DNA of 64,000 nt. Origin: Bosea sp. 685 (lineage in GTDB: Bacteria > Pseudomonadota > Alphaproteobacteria > Rhizobiales > Beijerinckiaceae). The notes beneath the pieces were generated by a model. That model saw nothing but the letters and a program-made list of their open reading frames with translations, did not search any database and was not told the origin of the DNA. The stretch spans positions 620,001 through 684,000 of the forward strand of contig NZ_CP134779.1 of the NCBI RefSeq assembly GCF_031884435.1. Direction: 5' to 3'. Position numbers and translations under genes: made by a program. Below, piece by piece: positions 8,007-16,135 of this stretch; the first letter of the stretch is position 1; each line of letters opens with the position of its first letter.

Positions 8007-8582
8007 TCAGGGTTCCAGCGGCTCGCCCAGCGTATGCATGAGCCGGTTCGCCCAGCCGAAGATGGCGGAGGAGAGAACGAGGTCGAGCATTTCGAGCTCG
8101 TCGAGCCCTGCCTTGCGCAGCGCGTCCGCGTCGCCTTGCGTGAGCTGTGATGGCGTCGTCGAGAGCCGCGCCGAAAAGTCGAAGATCGCCTGCTCGCGCG
8201 GTTCGATCCTGGCGTCGAGTTCGTCCTTGAAGATCGCCTCGATCACGTCGGGGCGCTTGGTCAGGCCGTTGAAGCGCGAGGCGTGGACCGCCGCGCAATA
8301 GATGCAGCGGTTGACGACGGAGGCGCCGACCGCCCCGAGCTCGCGCTCGGCGGAGGACAGGCCGTCCTTGCCGTACATGATCAGGTTGAACAGCGGCGAG
8401 CGCACCGCCAACGATTCCGGATCATGCGCCAGGGTGAGGACATATTTCGAGACGCCCTTGTTGGAGGGCGTCACCTGCATCGCCGCCATCTGCTCGGGCG
8501 TCGCCGAGGCGAGGTCGACCGGCGTGACATAGGGCGACCAGACCGGAACCGTGCTGGTGAAGGCGTGGACGACGTTGCTCAT
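8007..8582 (-). CDS. alkylhydroperoxidase (CMD) domain protein, peroxidase-related
   Basis: A 191-residue protein of the carboxymuconolactone decarboxylase/AhpD superfamily. The redox motif appears as CIYCAAVHASRF (CxxC followed by His) in the middle of the chain, the signature of peroxidase-related CMD proteins, with an acidic ERELGAVGASV segment before it. It resembles the Avi_7169-type domain family that pairs with an Avi_7170-type partner near flavin monooxygenases. Its ATG overlaps the stop of the preceding CMD gene by four bases. Possible roles are handling peroxide or sulfenate produced by the adjacent monooxygenase; the substrate is unknown. Confidence 0.85.
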   Translation of the reverse strand: MSNVVHAFTSTVPVWSPYVTPVDLASATPEQMAAMQVTPSNKGVSKYVLTLAHDPESLAVRSPLFNLIMYGKDGLSSAERELGAVGASVVNRCIYCAAVHASRFNGLTKRPDVIEAIFKDELDARIEPREQAIFDFSARLSTTPSQLTQGDADALRKAGLDELEMLDLVLSSAIFGWANRLMHTLGEPLEP

Positions 8583-9058
8583 CGGGATCCCTTCAAGACC
8601 TTGAGGCCGGCCAGGACGCGGACCTGATAGTTCACGAAGGCGGCGAGTTCGGCGAGGCGAACAATGTCGGCCTCCTCGACGCCGGCCGTCTTCAGCGCCT
8701 CGATATCGGCCCGGGTCGCGTCGCGCGGGGACAAGGTCAGCATGTCGGCATGGCGGAGGATCGCCGCGATGCGCTGCCGTTCCGGGTAGGAGAGGGGCAC
8801 GGCCTCCACTTCGCCGGTGCGGGCGAGGCAGGCCTCGTAATGCGCCACCAGGGCAAGGTCGGCATTCTGCCGCGCCATGCGGGCCGCGAGCGCGGCGCGC
8901 AGGCCATGGCTCAGACCGCCCGGCTCCTTGGGTATCAGGACCGCGTCATGGCTCGCCTGGCTCAGGCGCATCACCTCGGCGCGGGTCGAGAGCGCCTGCG
9001 CGAGCGCCGAGCCGGGCGCAATGCCCGCAAGCTGCTCGATGAGAGTGGTGGAAGACAT
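8579..9058 (-). CDS. CMD domain protein (Avi_7170-like)
   Basis: A protein of about 159 residues starting MSSTTLIEQLAG. The ATG at 9058 is chosen because it follows an AAGAGGGA-like site and matches the family start; longer readings give an implausible Arg/Pro-rich leader. It has the helical CMD fold but lacks the CxxC pair of its neighbour, so it is likely the non-catalytic or differently catalytic partner in a two-protein set. It lies 28 bases after the cysteine lyase gene and overlaps the next CMD gene, so all three are probably co-transcribed. Confidence 0.8.
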   Translation of the reverse strand: MSSTTLIEQLAGIAPGSALAQALSTRAEVMRLSQASHDAVLIPKEPGGLSHGLRAALAARMARQNADLALVAHYEACLARTGEVEAVPLSYPERQRIAAILRHADMLTLSPRDATRADIEALKTAGVEEADIVRLAELAAFVNYQVRVLAGLKVLKGSR

Positions 9059-9086
9059 ATTGTCCCTCTTGCGACCGGGTGGAGGC

Positions 9087-10202
9087 TCAGGCCTCTTCGA
9101 GATGGCAGTCGAAGGCGCCGCCGGCCAGCAGGGTCTCGATCCTGGCCTCATAGGGCGCGGGGTCGAGGCCTTTCGAGACGACCCATTCGGGCTCGTAATA
9201 GGTCTTCAGATAGCGCTCGCCGGAATCGCAGATCAAGGTGACGAGCGAGCCCTCGACGCCGTTCGTCTTCATCTCGTTGGCGAGCCAGCACAGCGCGAAG
9301 AAATTCGTGCCCGTCGAGCCGCCGACGCGGCGGCCGAGCCGGCGCGACAGGACATTCATTCCCGCGATCGAGGCCGCATCGGGAATCTTGACCATGCGGT
9401 CGACGACGCCGGGAATGAAGGAGGGCTCGACGCGCGGCCGCCCGACGCCCTCGATCAGCGAGGCGCGCTCGCAGCAGCAGGCGGCGTCGCGCGTCCGGAA
9501 ACCCTCGAAGAAGGCGGAATGCTCGACATCGGCGACGCAGAGCCTGGTCGCATGGCGCTTGTAGCGCAGATAGCGCCCGAGCGTCGCCGAGGTGCCGCCG
9601 GTTCCGGCGCCCATCACCATCCAGCGCGGGATGGGATGGCGCTCGCGCTGCATCTGCTCGAAGATCGATTCGGCGATATTGTTGTTGCCGCGCCAGTCGG
9701 TGGCGCGCTCGGCGAAGGTGAACTGGTCCATGTAATGGCCGCCCAGGCGCTGGGCGAGCGCGGCGGCCTCGCTGTAGAGCAGCCGACCGTCATCGGTGAA
9801 ATGGCAGGATCCGCCGTAATGCTCGATCGCCGCGACCTTCTCCGCCGAGGTCGAGCGCGGCATCACCGCATAGAACGGCACGCCGATCATCTGCGCGAAA
9901 TAGGCTTCCGAGACGGCCGTCGAGCCTGATGAGGCCTCTACGACCGGCGTGTTCTCGCGGATATGCCCGTTGCAGAGCGCGTAGAGGAAGAGCGACCGTG
10001 CCAGCCGGTGCTTCAGGCTGCCTGTGGGATGGGTCGATTCGTCCTTCAGATAGATGTCGATCCCGCTCAGCCCGGCACAGCCGAGCTTGAAGAGATGCGT
10101 GTCGGCCGAGCGATGCTGGTCGGCTTCGAGCACGGCGATGGCGTCTCCGACCCAGGCGCGAGGGCAATTGTCAGAACTGCGCGGAGAGCTGGAGACTTGC
10201 AT
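9087..10202 (-). CDS. PLP-dependent cysteine synthase-family protein, Cds1-like cysteine desulfhydrase
   Basis: A 371-residue fold-type II PLP enzyme. The PLP lysine is K64 in [11 protein letters not shown], the substrate loop SSGSTA is at 91-96, the phosphate loop GAGTGGT at 198-204 and the pyridine-binding region GGSTGTN at 295-301. The [13 protein letters not shown] wording and overall length match Cds1-type L-cysteine desulfhydrases (cysteine to pyruvate, ammonia and sulfide) rather than CysK. A run of three cysteines at 243-245 is unusual. It is the first gene of a minus-strand group with two CMD proteins and the DszA-type enzyme, and diverges from a LysR gene. An S-alkylcysteine or cysteine-S-conjugate lyase role is the alternative. 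Confidence 0.82.
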   Translation of the reverse strand: MQVSSSPRSSDNCPRAWVGDAIAVLEADQHRSADTHLFKLGCAGLSGIDIYLKDESTHPTGSLKHRLARSLFLYALCNGHIRENTPVVEASSGSTAVSEAYFAQMIGVPFYAVMPRSTSAEKVAAIEHYGGSCHFTDDGRLLYSEAAALAQRLGGHYMDQFTFAERATDWRGNNNIAESIFEQMQRERHPIPRWMVMGAGTGGTSATLGRYLRYKRHATRLCVADVEHSAFFEGFRTRDAACCCERASLIEGVGRPRVEPSFIPGVVDRMVKIPDAASIAGMNVLSRRLGRRVGGSTGTNFFALCWLANEMKTNGVEGSLVTLICDSGERYLKTYYEPEWVVSKGLDPAPYEARIETLLAGGAFDCHLEEA

Positions 10203-10344
10203 TGCTGTGTCGGGTTCCGATCGGGGAGGATCAGTCTCCCATTATGTGAAATCAGTATCAATATCTTCCAATCATTCAAAAATGTGCGGATCGACCGTGA
10301 TCGATCAGTGTTTTATGTTTGATCTGCATCAATGCCGCCCTAGC
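10203..10344. promoter_or_regulatory. divergent promoter region between cysteine lyase and LysR genes
   Basis: A comparatively AT-rich 142-base spacer between divergent genes, the usual place for LysR-type control of both. It contains the 10-bp perfect palindrome TGATCGATCA (10298-10307) and further ATCA/TGAT-rich segments on both sides. No single LysR box can be fixed by eye. Confidence 0.4.
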
Positions 10345-11343
10345 ATGTCAGATATGAATAATGACGCGCTCGACATCCGGCAGCTCGAAGCCTTCGTGGC
10401 GGTGATGTCGGCTGGCAGCATCACCGGCGCGGCGCGCTTGCTGGACCGTTCCCAGCCGGCCGTGACCCGGCAGATCCGGGATCTCGAGGCGGAGATCGGC
10501 TACGAGCTTCTGCATCGCAGCGGACCGCGCATCAGCCCGACGCCGCGCGGCGTGCTGTTCCATGTGCAGGTCGAGCGCCTGTTCTTCGGCCTCAAGCATA
10601 TCCGCGAGCGCGCGGCGGCGATCGGGGCCGGGGCGCTGCCCGCGATCGAGCTCGCTGCGACGCCGGCGCTCGCGGCCGGCATCGTGCCGGACGCGCTCGC
10701 CGCGATGGACCCCGCGCTCCTGCCGCGGCAGATCCATATCGAGGCGCTCTCGGCCGAAGGCGTGGTGCAGCAGGTGCTGTCGCAATCGGCCGATTTCGGC
10801 CTGGCGACCCTGCCGATCGAGCATCCCGGCCTCGATGTCCACTGGATCGGTGAGGCGCCTTGCCTGGCGGCGATGGCGGAAAGCGATCCGCTGGCGAAGC
10901 GTGACGTCGTCGCGCTCGCCGACCTCGCCGTGCGGCGCGTCATCACCATGGCGAACCCCTACCGGCTGCGCCGGCGGGTGGACGAGGCCTTCGCGGCAGC
11001 CGGCATCGCGCCGCGCGAGCTGATCGACGCCAACGCATCGCTCACGGCGCTCGCCTTGGCGCGCCGCGGTCTGGGCGTCGCCATCATCGAGCCTGCGGCA
11101 GCGTGCGGGTTGCCAATCAAGGGCGTCGTGCTGCGCCCGCTCGACGTGACGATCCCGTTCCTGTTCGGGGCGATCTCGCCTGTCGCGCGTCCGCTCACGC
11201 CCAGCATTGCGGCGCTGAACGAAGCGCTGCTGAAATCCGCCGCTGCTCTCATTCCAGGCTTCGTGCTGCGTGATGCGACTGGGGCCGAGATGCTGGCTGA
11301 TGCCGTCTATGGCACGGCGGACAACCAGGAGGCGCGCTCATGA
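10345..11343 (+). CDS. LysR-family transcriptional regulator
   Basis: A regulator of about 332 residues. The N-terminal winged helix-turn-helix is clear: DIRQLEAFVAVMSAGSITGA, then LDRSQPAVTRQIRDLEAEIG, followed by the LysR linker and a periplasmic-binding-like effector domain of about 200 residues. The ATG at 10345 is preferred to longer readings that run through the AT-rich promoter region; 10354 is also possible. It heads the large plus-strand operon, with its stop overlapping the next start (ATGA), and is divergent from the cysteine lyase gene. By position it probably senses an organosulfur or amino-acid signal and controls both transcripts. Confidence 0.88.
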   Translation: MSDMNNDALDIRQLEAFVAVMSAGSITGAARLLDRSQPAVTRQIRDLEAEIGYELLHRSGPRISPTPRGVLFHVQVERLFFGLKHIRERAAAIGAGALPAIELAATPALAAGIVPDALAAMDPALLPRQIHIEALSAEGVVQQVLSQSADFGLATLPIEHPGLDVHWIGEAPCLAAMAESDPLAKRDVVALADLAVRRVITMANPYRLRRRVDEAFAAAGIAPRELIDANASLTALALARRGLGVAIIEPAAACGLPIKGVVLRPLDVTIPFLFGAISPVARPLTPSIAALNEALLKSAAALIPGFVLRDATGAEMLADAVYGTADNQEARS

Positions 11344-12809
11344 CCGTATCATCCGCGAGCCCGATGGGGCTGGCTGCGCTGGAAGCCCGCTTGCGGCAGG
11401 ATCTGGAATGGCTGGAGCTTCCGGCAAAATCCTGGGTGCCGCCGCGCGAGATCGACGGGCGGCGCGTGCGCGACGTCGTCATCATCGGCGCCGGCATGGC
11501 AGGGCTTGTCGTGTCGGGCATGCTGAAGCGCCTCGGCGTCGACAATCACGTGCTTTACGACCGCGCGCCCGCGGGCCTGGAAGGGCCGTGGGTGACTTTC
11601 GCGCGGATGCGCACCTTGCGCTCGCCGAAGCAATTGACCGGGCCGGCGATGGGCTTGCCGGCGCTGACCTTCCGCGCCTTCTACGAGGCCCAGTTCGGGC
11701 GGGCCGCCTGGGACGCGCTCGACAGGGCGCCGCGTGCGCTCTGGATGGATTACCTGATCTGGTACCGCAAAATGCTCGACCTACCCGTCGAGAACGAGAC
11801 GGAGGTGGCCGCGATCCACGGCGGGCCCGATGGCATCCTCGCGCTCCAGATCGTTAGGGCGGGCGTAACTGAGGCCGTCCATGCGCGCCATGTCGTGCTG
11901 GCCACGGGGCGCGACGGGCTTGGTGGGCCTTATGTTCCGCCGATCGCCGAGACGATCGACCGCCGCTACTGGGCCCATACCGCCGCCGCCATCGATTTCA
12001 AGGCACTGAAAGGCAAGCGTGTCGCCGTCATCGGTGCCGGCGCGTCATCGATGGACAATGCCGCCGTCGCGCTGGAGGCAGGCGCTGCGCGGCTCGACCT
12101 GTTCATCCGCCGCACCGACATACCCCGCGTCAACAAGTTCACCGGCATCGGTAGCCAGGGCGTCGTGCACGGCTTCGCCGGCCTGCCCGATGAGTGGAAA
12201 TGGCGCTTCCTCGACCACACGCTGCGGGCGCAGACGCCGCCGCCGCGCCCAAGCACCTTGCGGGTCTCGCAACATCCCAACGGGCATTTCCATTTGGGCA
12301 GCCCGATCCTCGGCATCGAGGAGCGCGACGGACACCTCGTCCTGACGACGCCGAAGGGGCGTTACGACACGGATTTCATCATCTTCGGCACAGGCTTCCG
12401 CGTCGACCTGATGTCGCGCCCGGAACTGGCCGATTTCGCTCCCCATATCCGGCTCTGGCGCGATCGCTTTCCGGTCCCTGCCGACATGCCCAATGTGGAG
12501 CTCGAAACCTCGCCCGATCTCGGCGAGAGCTTCGAGTTCCTGGAGAAGATTCCGGGCACCTGCCCGGCGCTCCGAGCGATCCACTGCTTCAATTTTCCCG
12601 CCACCTTGAGCCATGGCAAGCTCTCGGGCGACATCCCGGCGATCAGCGAGGGCGCGGACCGCCTCGCACGCGGCATCGTCCGCAGCTTGTTCGTCGCCGA
12701 TCGCGAGACGCATTTCGCCACCCTCCAGGCCTTCGACACGCCCGAGCTCCAGGGCGACGAATGGACCGATGCCGACGCCAACGTCGGAGCGCCCCATGCC
12801 GCAGCCTGA
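11340..12809 (+). CDS. FAD/NAD(P)-binding flavoprotein monooxygenase-like oxidoreductase
   Basis: A 489-residue protein with two Rossmann motifs: GAGMAG at about 50-55 for FAD and GAGASS at about 231-236 for NAD(P). GTGFRVDLMSRPEL near residue 350 corresponds to the ATG-type motif linking the two sites. This layout is that of flavin-containing monooxygenases and Baeyer-Villiger-like enzymes, although the exact FMO fingerprint is not seen. The substrate is unknown; N- or S-oxygenation of a peptide or thioether would suit the operon. Its last 55 bases before the variable tail are duplicated at 16038-16092, because an ABC cassette has been inserted directly after it. Confidence 0.85.
   Translation: MTVSSASPMGLAALEARLRQDLEWLELPAKSWVPPREIDGRRVRDVVIIGAGMAGLVVSGMLKRLGVDNHVLYDRAPAGLEGPWVTFARMRTLRSPKQLTGPAMGLPALTFRAFYEAQFGRAAWDALDRAPRALWMDYLIWYRKMLDLPVENETEVAAIHGGPDGILALQIVRAGVTEAVHARHVVLATGRDGLGGPYVPPIAETIDRRYWAHTAAAIDFKALKGKRVAVIGAGASSMDNAAVALEAGAARLDLFIRRTDIPRVNKFTGIGSQGVVHGFAGLPDEWKWRFLDHTLRAQTPPPRPSTLRVSQHPNGHFHLGSPILGIEERDGHLVLTTPKGRYDTDFIIFGTGFRVDLMSRPELADFAPHIRLWRDRFPVPADMPNVELETSPDLGESFEFLEKIPGTCPALRAIHCFNFPATLSHGKLSGDIPAISEGADRLARGIVRSLFVADRETHFATLQAFDTPELQGDEWTDADANVGAPHAAA
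12715..12769 (+). repeat. 55-bp direct repeat, copy 1 (inside flavoprotein gene 3' end)
   Basis: Bases 12715-12769 are identical to 16038-16092 with no mismatch. This copy encodes the C-terminal ATLQAFDTPELQGDEW segment of the intact flavoprotein. The two copies flank the amino-acid ABC cassette. Confidence 0.95.
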
Positions 12810-12867
12810 GACCGACCGTTCCATCGAACGCGACAGCAGCGCTCCTTTGAAAGGACACCAGCCAGAG

Positions 12868-13607
12868 ATGCTTGAACTCAAGAATTTGAGGCTGTCCTAC
12901 GGAAACGCACAGATCCTGAACGGTGTCGATCTCTCCGTCCGTCGCGGTGACGTGGTGTCGATCATCGGCCCAAGCGGTACCGGCAAGACCACGCTGCTGA
13001 AGTGCATCAACTATCTGGTCAAGCCGGCATCTGGAACCATCACGTTCGATCAGATCCGGATGGATTATCAGCGCGTGGACAAAGCCGCGATCCAGGCGAT
13101 CCGGTGCCGGACGGCGATGGTTTTCCAGCAATTCAACGTCTTCAAGAATATGACGGTCATTCAGAACGTGATGGACCCGCTTGTGGTCGTGCAGCGCAAG
13201 TCCAAGGACGAGGCGCGCGAAATCGCCCTGCAAGAGCTTGAACGGGTCGGCCTCTCCGCGAAGCAAGACAGCTACCCGTCGCAGCTCTCGGGGGGCAGCT
13301 CCAGCGCACGGGCATCGCGCGTGCGCTGGCGGTGCGACCGGATGTGATGCTCTTCGACGAACCCACCTCATCGCTTGATCCTGAACTCGTCGGTGAAGTT
13401 CTGAAGGTGATCAAGGATGTCGCATCCTCAGGAATTACGTCTCTGCTTGTGACCCACGAGATGCAGTTTGCAAGGAGCATCTCGAACCGAATTGTCTTCA
13501 TGGACAAGGGCGTCGTCGCCGCCGACGGCAGCCCGGCCGAGATATTCGATACACCTTCCAGCCCGCGCCTCGCCCAATTCCTGAATTCTGAACACACCCA
13601 CAACTAA
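12868..13607 (+). pseudogene. polar amino acid ABC transporter ATP-binding protein (GlnQ/HisP type), one-base frameshift
   Basis: Two reading frames together encode a full ATPase of about 247 residues. Frame one starts MLELKNLRLSYG at 12868 and carries Walker A GPSGTGKTT and the Q-loop FQQFNVF, ending its correct sequence at QLSGG. Frame two resumes at about 13296 with the Walker B region VMLFDEPTSSLDPELV, H-loop THEMQFA and a normal C terminus. The break lies in a six-G run at 13290-13295; a seventh G would restore LSGGQLQRTGIARAL. Without it, the first frame runs into a stop at 13347. A true lesion, a phase-variable G tract or a sequencing error are all possible. Confidence 0.85.
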
Positions 13608-13624
13608 GAAAGGATTCCTAGACA

Positions 13625-14464
13625 ATGTCTACAATGAAATCTCTTTCGCGCCGCCAGTTCGGTTTGGCCGTTGTCGGCGGCATGGCAATCGCTCTTTCAA
13701 CCGCCGGGGCGAGCCATGCTCAGACCTCTGGCAGCCCAGTCCGGACGATCAAGATCGCGACGTCAGCAGAGTCCAAGCCCCTGTCATGGGGCGCAATCGG
13801 CGTCGAGCCGCAAGGCTATGAGCCCGATGTCCTGAAAGCGATCAACGCGAAGCTGCCCCAGTACAAATTCGAGATGGAAGGGGCCGCGGATATTGCGCAG
13901 GAGACCGGCCTCGTCACCGGGAAATACGACATATCGACCGGCGGCTATTACAAGAATCCGGCACGCAGCAAGCAGTTCCTCATTCCGGAAAACCCGATGG
14001 GCGCCAGTCTGCTGAAGATCTATAGCCGCAAGGATAGCAACATCAACGAATTGAAGGATCTGGTCGGCAAGCAGGTCGTGCCGCTGACGGCCGGCGGAGG
14101 GACTTACAGGTTCGTCACCCAATGGCAGGCAGACAACCCGAGCTACAAGCTCGACATCACCGCATCGAATGCCGGTGTCCCCTATCCCAATCGCCTGAAC
14201 GAGATTCAGAATAAAAAATACGATGCGGCGATCCTTCCTTCGAATCTCGGACAGCAGGAAGTCATCGACAACCAGAAGCTCGATATCAAAGCGAGCGATC
14301 CAATCACCATAAACAACACCTTCATGCTGATTCACAAGGCGGAAAAAAACCAAGCTTTACTTGCCGATGTGGACAAGGCGCTCAAAGAACTTAAGGACAA
14401 TGGCACGCTGAGCAAGATCTCGCAGAAGTGGTTCGGCGAGGATATCGTCGTCTACATGAAGTAG
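13625..14464 (+). CDS. polar amino acid ABC transporter substrate-binding protein (family 3)
   Basis: A 279-residue periplasmic binding protein with a signal peptide that starts MSTMKSLSRRQFG (twin-arginine-like) and is cut near SHA-Q, residues 32-33. The mature part has the family 3 features: a PLSWG opening, GYEPDVLKAIN, a TGKYDISTGGYYKNPAR segment and the late LKELKDNGTLSKISQKWFGEDI ending (landmarks around residues 250-272). It is followed by two permeases, so this is a complete uptake set apart from the frameshifted ATPase. The ligand cannot be fixed; polar amino acids, opines or cystine are typical for the family. Confidence 0.9.
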   Translation: MSTMKSLSRRQFGLAVVGGMAIALSTAGASHAQTSGSPVRTIKIATSAESKPLSWGAIGVEPQGYEPDVLKAINAKLPQYKFEMEGAADIAQETGLVTGKYDISTGGYYKNPARSKQFLIPENPMGASLLKIYSRKDSNINELKDLVGKQVVPLTAGGGTYRFVTQWQADNPSYKLDITASNAGVPYPNRLNEIQNKKYDAAILPSNLGQQEVIDNQKLDIKASDPITINNTFMLIHKAEKNQALLADVDKALKELKDNGTLSKISQKWFGEDIVVYMK

Positions 14465-14590
14465 CGAATGCTCAACGCCGAGCGTCGGATGCGGTAACGT
14501 ATTCGACTCCGATGCCTCGTCGCCTTGATCAAGTGAGCCGTTATAGGTTCGACGATCAAGCCTGAACTTTGCGGGAAGGAGTGTTTCGAA

Positions 14591-15307
14591 GTGAGCCTTG
14601 TGGACATGTCTGCAATGATACCCGAGCTCCTCTCGGCATTGCCGCTGACGCTCGCCATCATGTTCGTGGCCCTGCTGGCCGGTTTTTGCCTGGCTCTGGT
14701 CGCGACGACATTCCGGGTTCGCAGGGTACCCGTGATCAGTCAGCTGGCCGACCTTTACGTGTCCTATGCACGCAGCGTCCCCGTCGTTCTGCAGCTCTTC
14801 GTCGCGTTCTACGGGCTTCCCGTATTGGCAGGCCTGTTCGGTGTTCCGGATTTTCTGTCGGCTACGGCGGCTTCGATGTTGGGGCTGAGCATATACCACG
14901 GCGGCTATCTGTCGGAGGTCATGCGGCCTGCCTATCTGGCCGTGGAGCGCGGACAGCATGATGCCGCGGACAGCCTGGGATATAGCTTTCGACAGAAGAT
15001 CTTCCGCGTCGTTGGCCCACAAACGATTCACATCGCACTGCCAGGATATGGAAATTCATTGATATACATGATCCATAACGTCGCTTTGGTCATGTATATA
15101 GGTGCCGCAGATGTCATGGCGACTGCGCATTTAATTATGGAGAGAGACTATAATCAATATCAATTTCAAACGTATCTTGTTCTTGCGGTTATATATTCGG
15201 CAATGTGCCTGATTGTGTGGCTCGCTGTACGTTTCTTCGAGCGTCGCTCCTCGATGTACGTACCGAACGCGGCGCCGATCAAAACCACGCTCATGGCCAG
15301 CGCCTGA
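14591..15307 (+). CDS. amino acid ABC transporter permease (HisM/GlnP type)
   Basis: A 238-residue inner-membrane permease with about five hydrophobic segments. The N-terminal LLSALPLTLAIMF and YVSYARSVPVVLQLF motifs mark the His/Glu/Gln/Arg permease family. The EAA loop is visible as DSLGYSFRQKIFRVVGPQ. A GTG at 14591 follows a GGAAGGAG site, so it is the likely start. The preceding 126 bases carry no recognisable gene. It pairs with the permease that begins 18 bases after its stop. Confidence 0.9.
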   Translation: MSLVDMSAMIPELLSALPLTLAIMFVALLAGFCLALVATTFRVRRVPVISQLADLYVSYARSVPVVLQLFVAFYGLPVLAGLFGVPDFLSATAASMLGLSIYHGGYLSEVMRPAYLAVERGQHDAADSLGYSFRQKIFRVVGPQTIHIALPGYGNSLIYMIHNVALVMYIGAADVMATAHLIMERDYNQYQFQTYLVLAVIYSAMCLIVWLAVRFFERRSSMYVPNAAPIKTTLMASA

Positions 15308-15325
15308 CAGAGAGGTTGATCAGAC

Positions 15326-16015
15326 ATGTTTGATATGGATGTTCTGCTTCCGGATTTCCGGGACATCATGGGCGCCGTGCCCGTGACACTCGCCATGGCG
15401 CTCATCGTCTTCGTCTTCTCGACGATCATAGGCGGCCTGTTTGCGCTCGTTGAGCATCGACGGATACCGGTGTTGCGGCAACTCGTCGTAGCCTACAAGG
15501 TCATTTTCAAGGGCGTACCGAAGGTCATCGTGATCTTTCTCGTATACTATAGCCTTCCCACCGTAATTCAGTTCCTTGGTTCACTTGTCGGGCTGACGCT
15601 CAACGGCCACGCAACCTCCAACTGGGTCATCCTCGTCGTTTCCTTGATTGCTTGCATGGCCGCGTTCCAGGCGGAGATCGTCAAGGGAGCCCTGAACTCC
15701 TTTGACACAGGCCAGTCAGATGCAGCGCATTCATTAGGCTACAAAAACAGCCAATTGTTCCGGAGAATCTTGTTTCCACAAGTCGTTGTCTCGGCAATCC
15801 CGGATCTTGCCAGCTCGATCATGGTAATCATGAAGGCGCTTTCTCTTGGCTTCGCAATCGAGGTTGTCGATATATTTGCGCAATCGCAACTGACTGCCGC
15901 GTTGAATTTCTACTACCTCGAAGCCTTTTTGATCGCCGTGGTGATCTACATGGTGATCGCTTATATCGTCACGCAACTCGCCGACAGGACGGAACGGGCC
16001 CTTCGGGTATGGTGA
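15326..16015 (+). CDS. amino acid ABC transporter permease (HisQ/GlnP type)
   Basis: A 229-residue permease of the same family as its neighbour: IMGAVPVTLAMALIVF at the N terminus, a conserved FKGVPKVIVIFLVYY segment in place of the usual RGTP motif, and the EAA loop HSLGYKNSQLFRRILFPQ. Five hydrophobic spans are evident. It is the last gene of the inserted cassette, ending 22 bases before the second copy of the 55-bp repeat. The two permeases should form a heterodimer. Confidence 0.9.
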   Translation: MFDMDVLLPDFRDIMGAVPVTLAMALIVFVFSTIIGGLFALVEHRRIPVLRQLVVAYKVIFKGVPKVIVIFLVYYSLPTVIQFLGSLVGLTLNGHATSNWVILVVSLIACMAAFQAEIVKGALNSFDTGQSDAAHSLGYKNSQLFRRILFPQVVVSAIPDLASSIMVIMKALSLGFAIEVVDIFAQSQLTAALNFYYLEAFLIAVVIYMVIAYIVTQLADRTERALRVW

Positions 16016-16037
16016 GGCTTCGATCAAGGCCTTCAGG

Positions 16038-16135
16038 TCGCCACCCTCCAGGCCTTCGACACGCCCGAGCTCCAGGGCGACGAATGGACCGACGCAGACG
16101 CCCCCTCTCAGGACGCTTCCCATGCCGCTGAATGA
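16038..16135 (+). pseudogene. remnant of flavoprotein gene 3' end (includes 55-bp repeat copy 2)
   Basis: This fragment encodes, in one frame to a TGA at 16133-16135, the same C-terminal segment as the intact flavoprotein (ATLQAFDTPELQGDEW), then a different tail ending SHAAE. Bases 16038-16092 are the exact repeat copy 2. Its stop overlaps the start of the alpha/beta hydrolase gene at 16122, which is the sort of junction used throughout this operon. It therefore looks like the original end of the flavoprotein gene, left behind when the cassette came in. Confidence 0.8.

Larger units (their letters stand above)
12770..16037 (+). other. inserted polar-amino-acid ABC transporter cassette
   Basis: About 3.3 kb bracketed by the 55-bp direct repeat. 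It holds an ATPase (frameshifted), a binding protein and two permeases, all on the plus strand. The stretch is visibly richer in A+T than its surroundings, especially around 13570-13640, 14210-14560 and 15040-15240, and has wider intergenic gaps than the host operon. The host operon resumes at 16122 with a remnant of the interrupted junction at 16038-16135. I see no transposase or terminal inverted repeat, so the mechanism was probably recombination through homologous or short similar ends. Confidence 0.75.

Noticed and set aside
12770..16037. Cassette considered as a transposon or integron insertion
   Set aside because: No transposase, integrase, terminal inverted repeat or attC-like site; the 55-bp flanking repeat is gene sequence and far longer than a target-site duplication.
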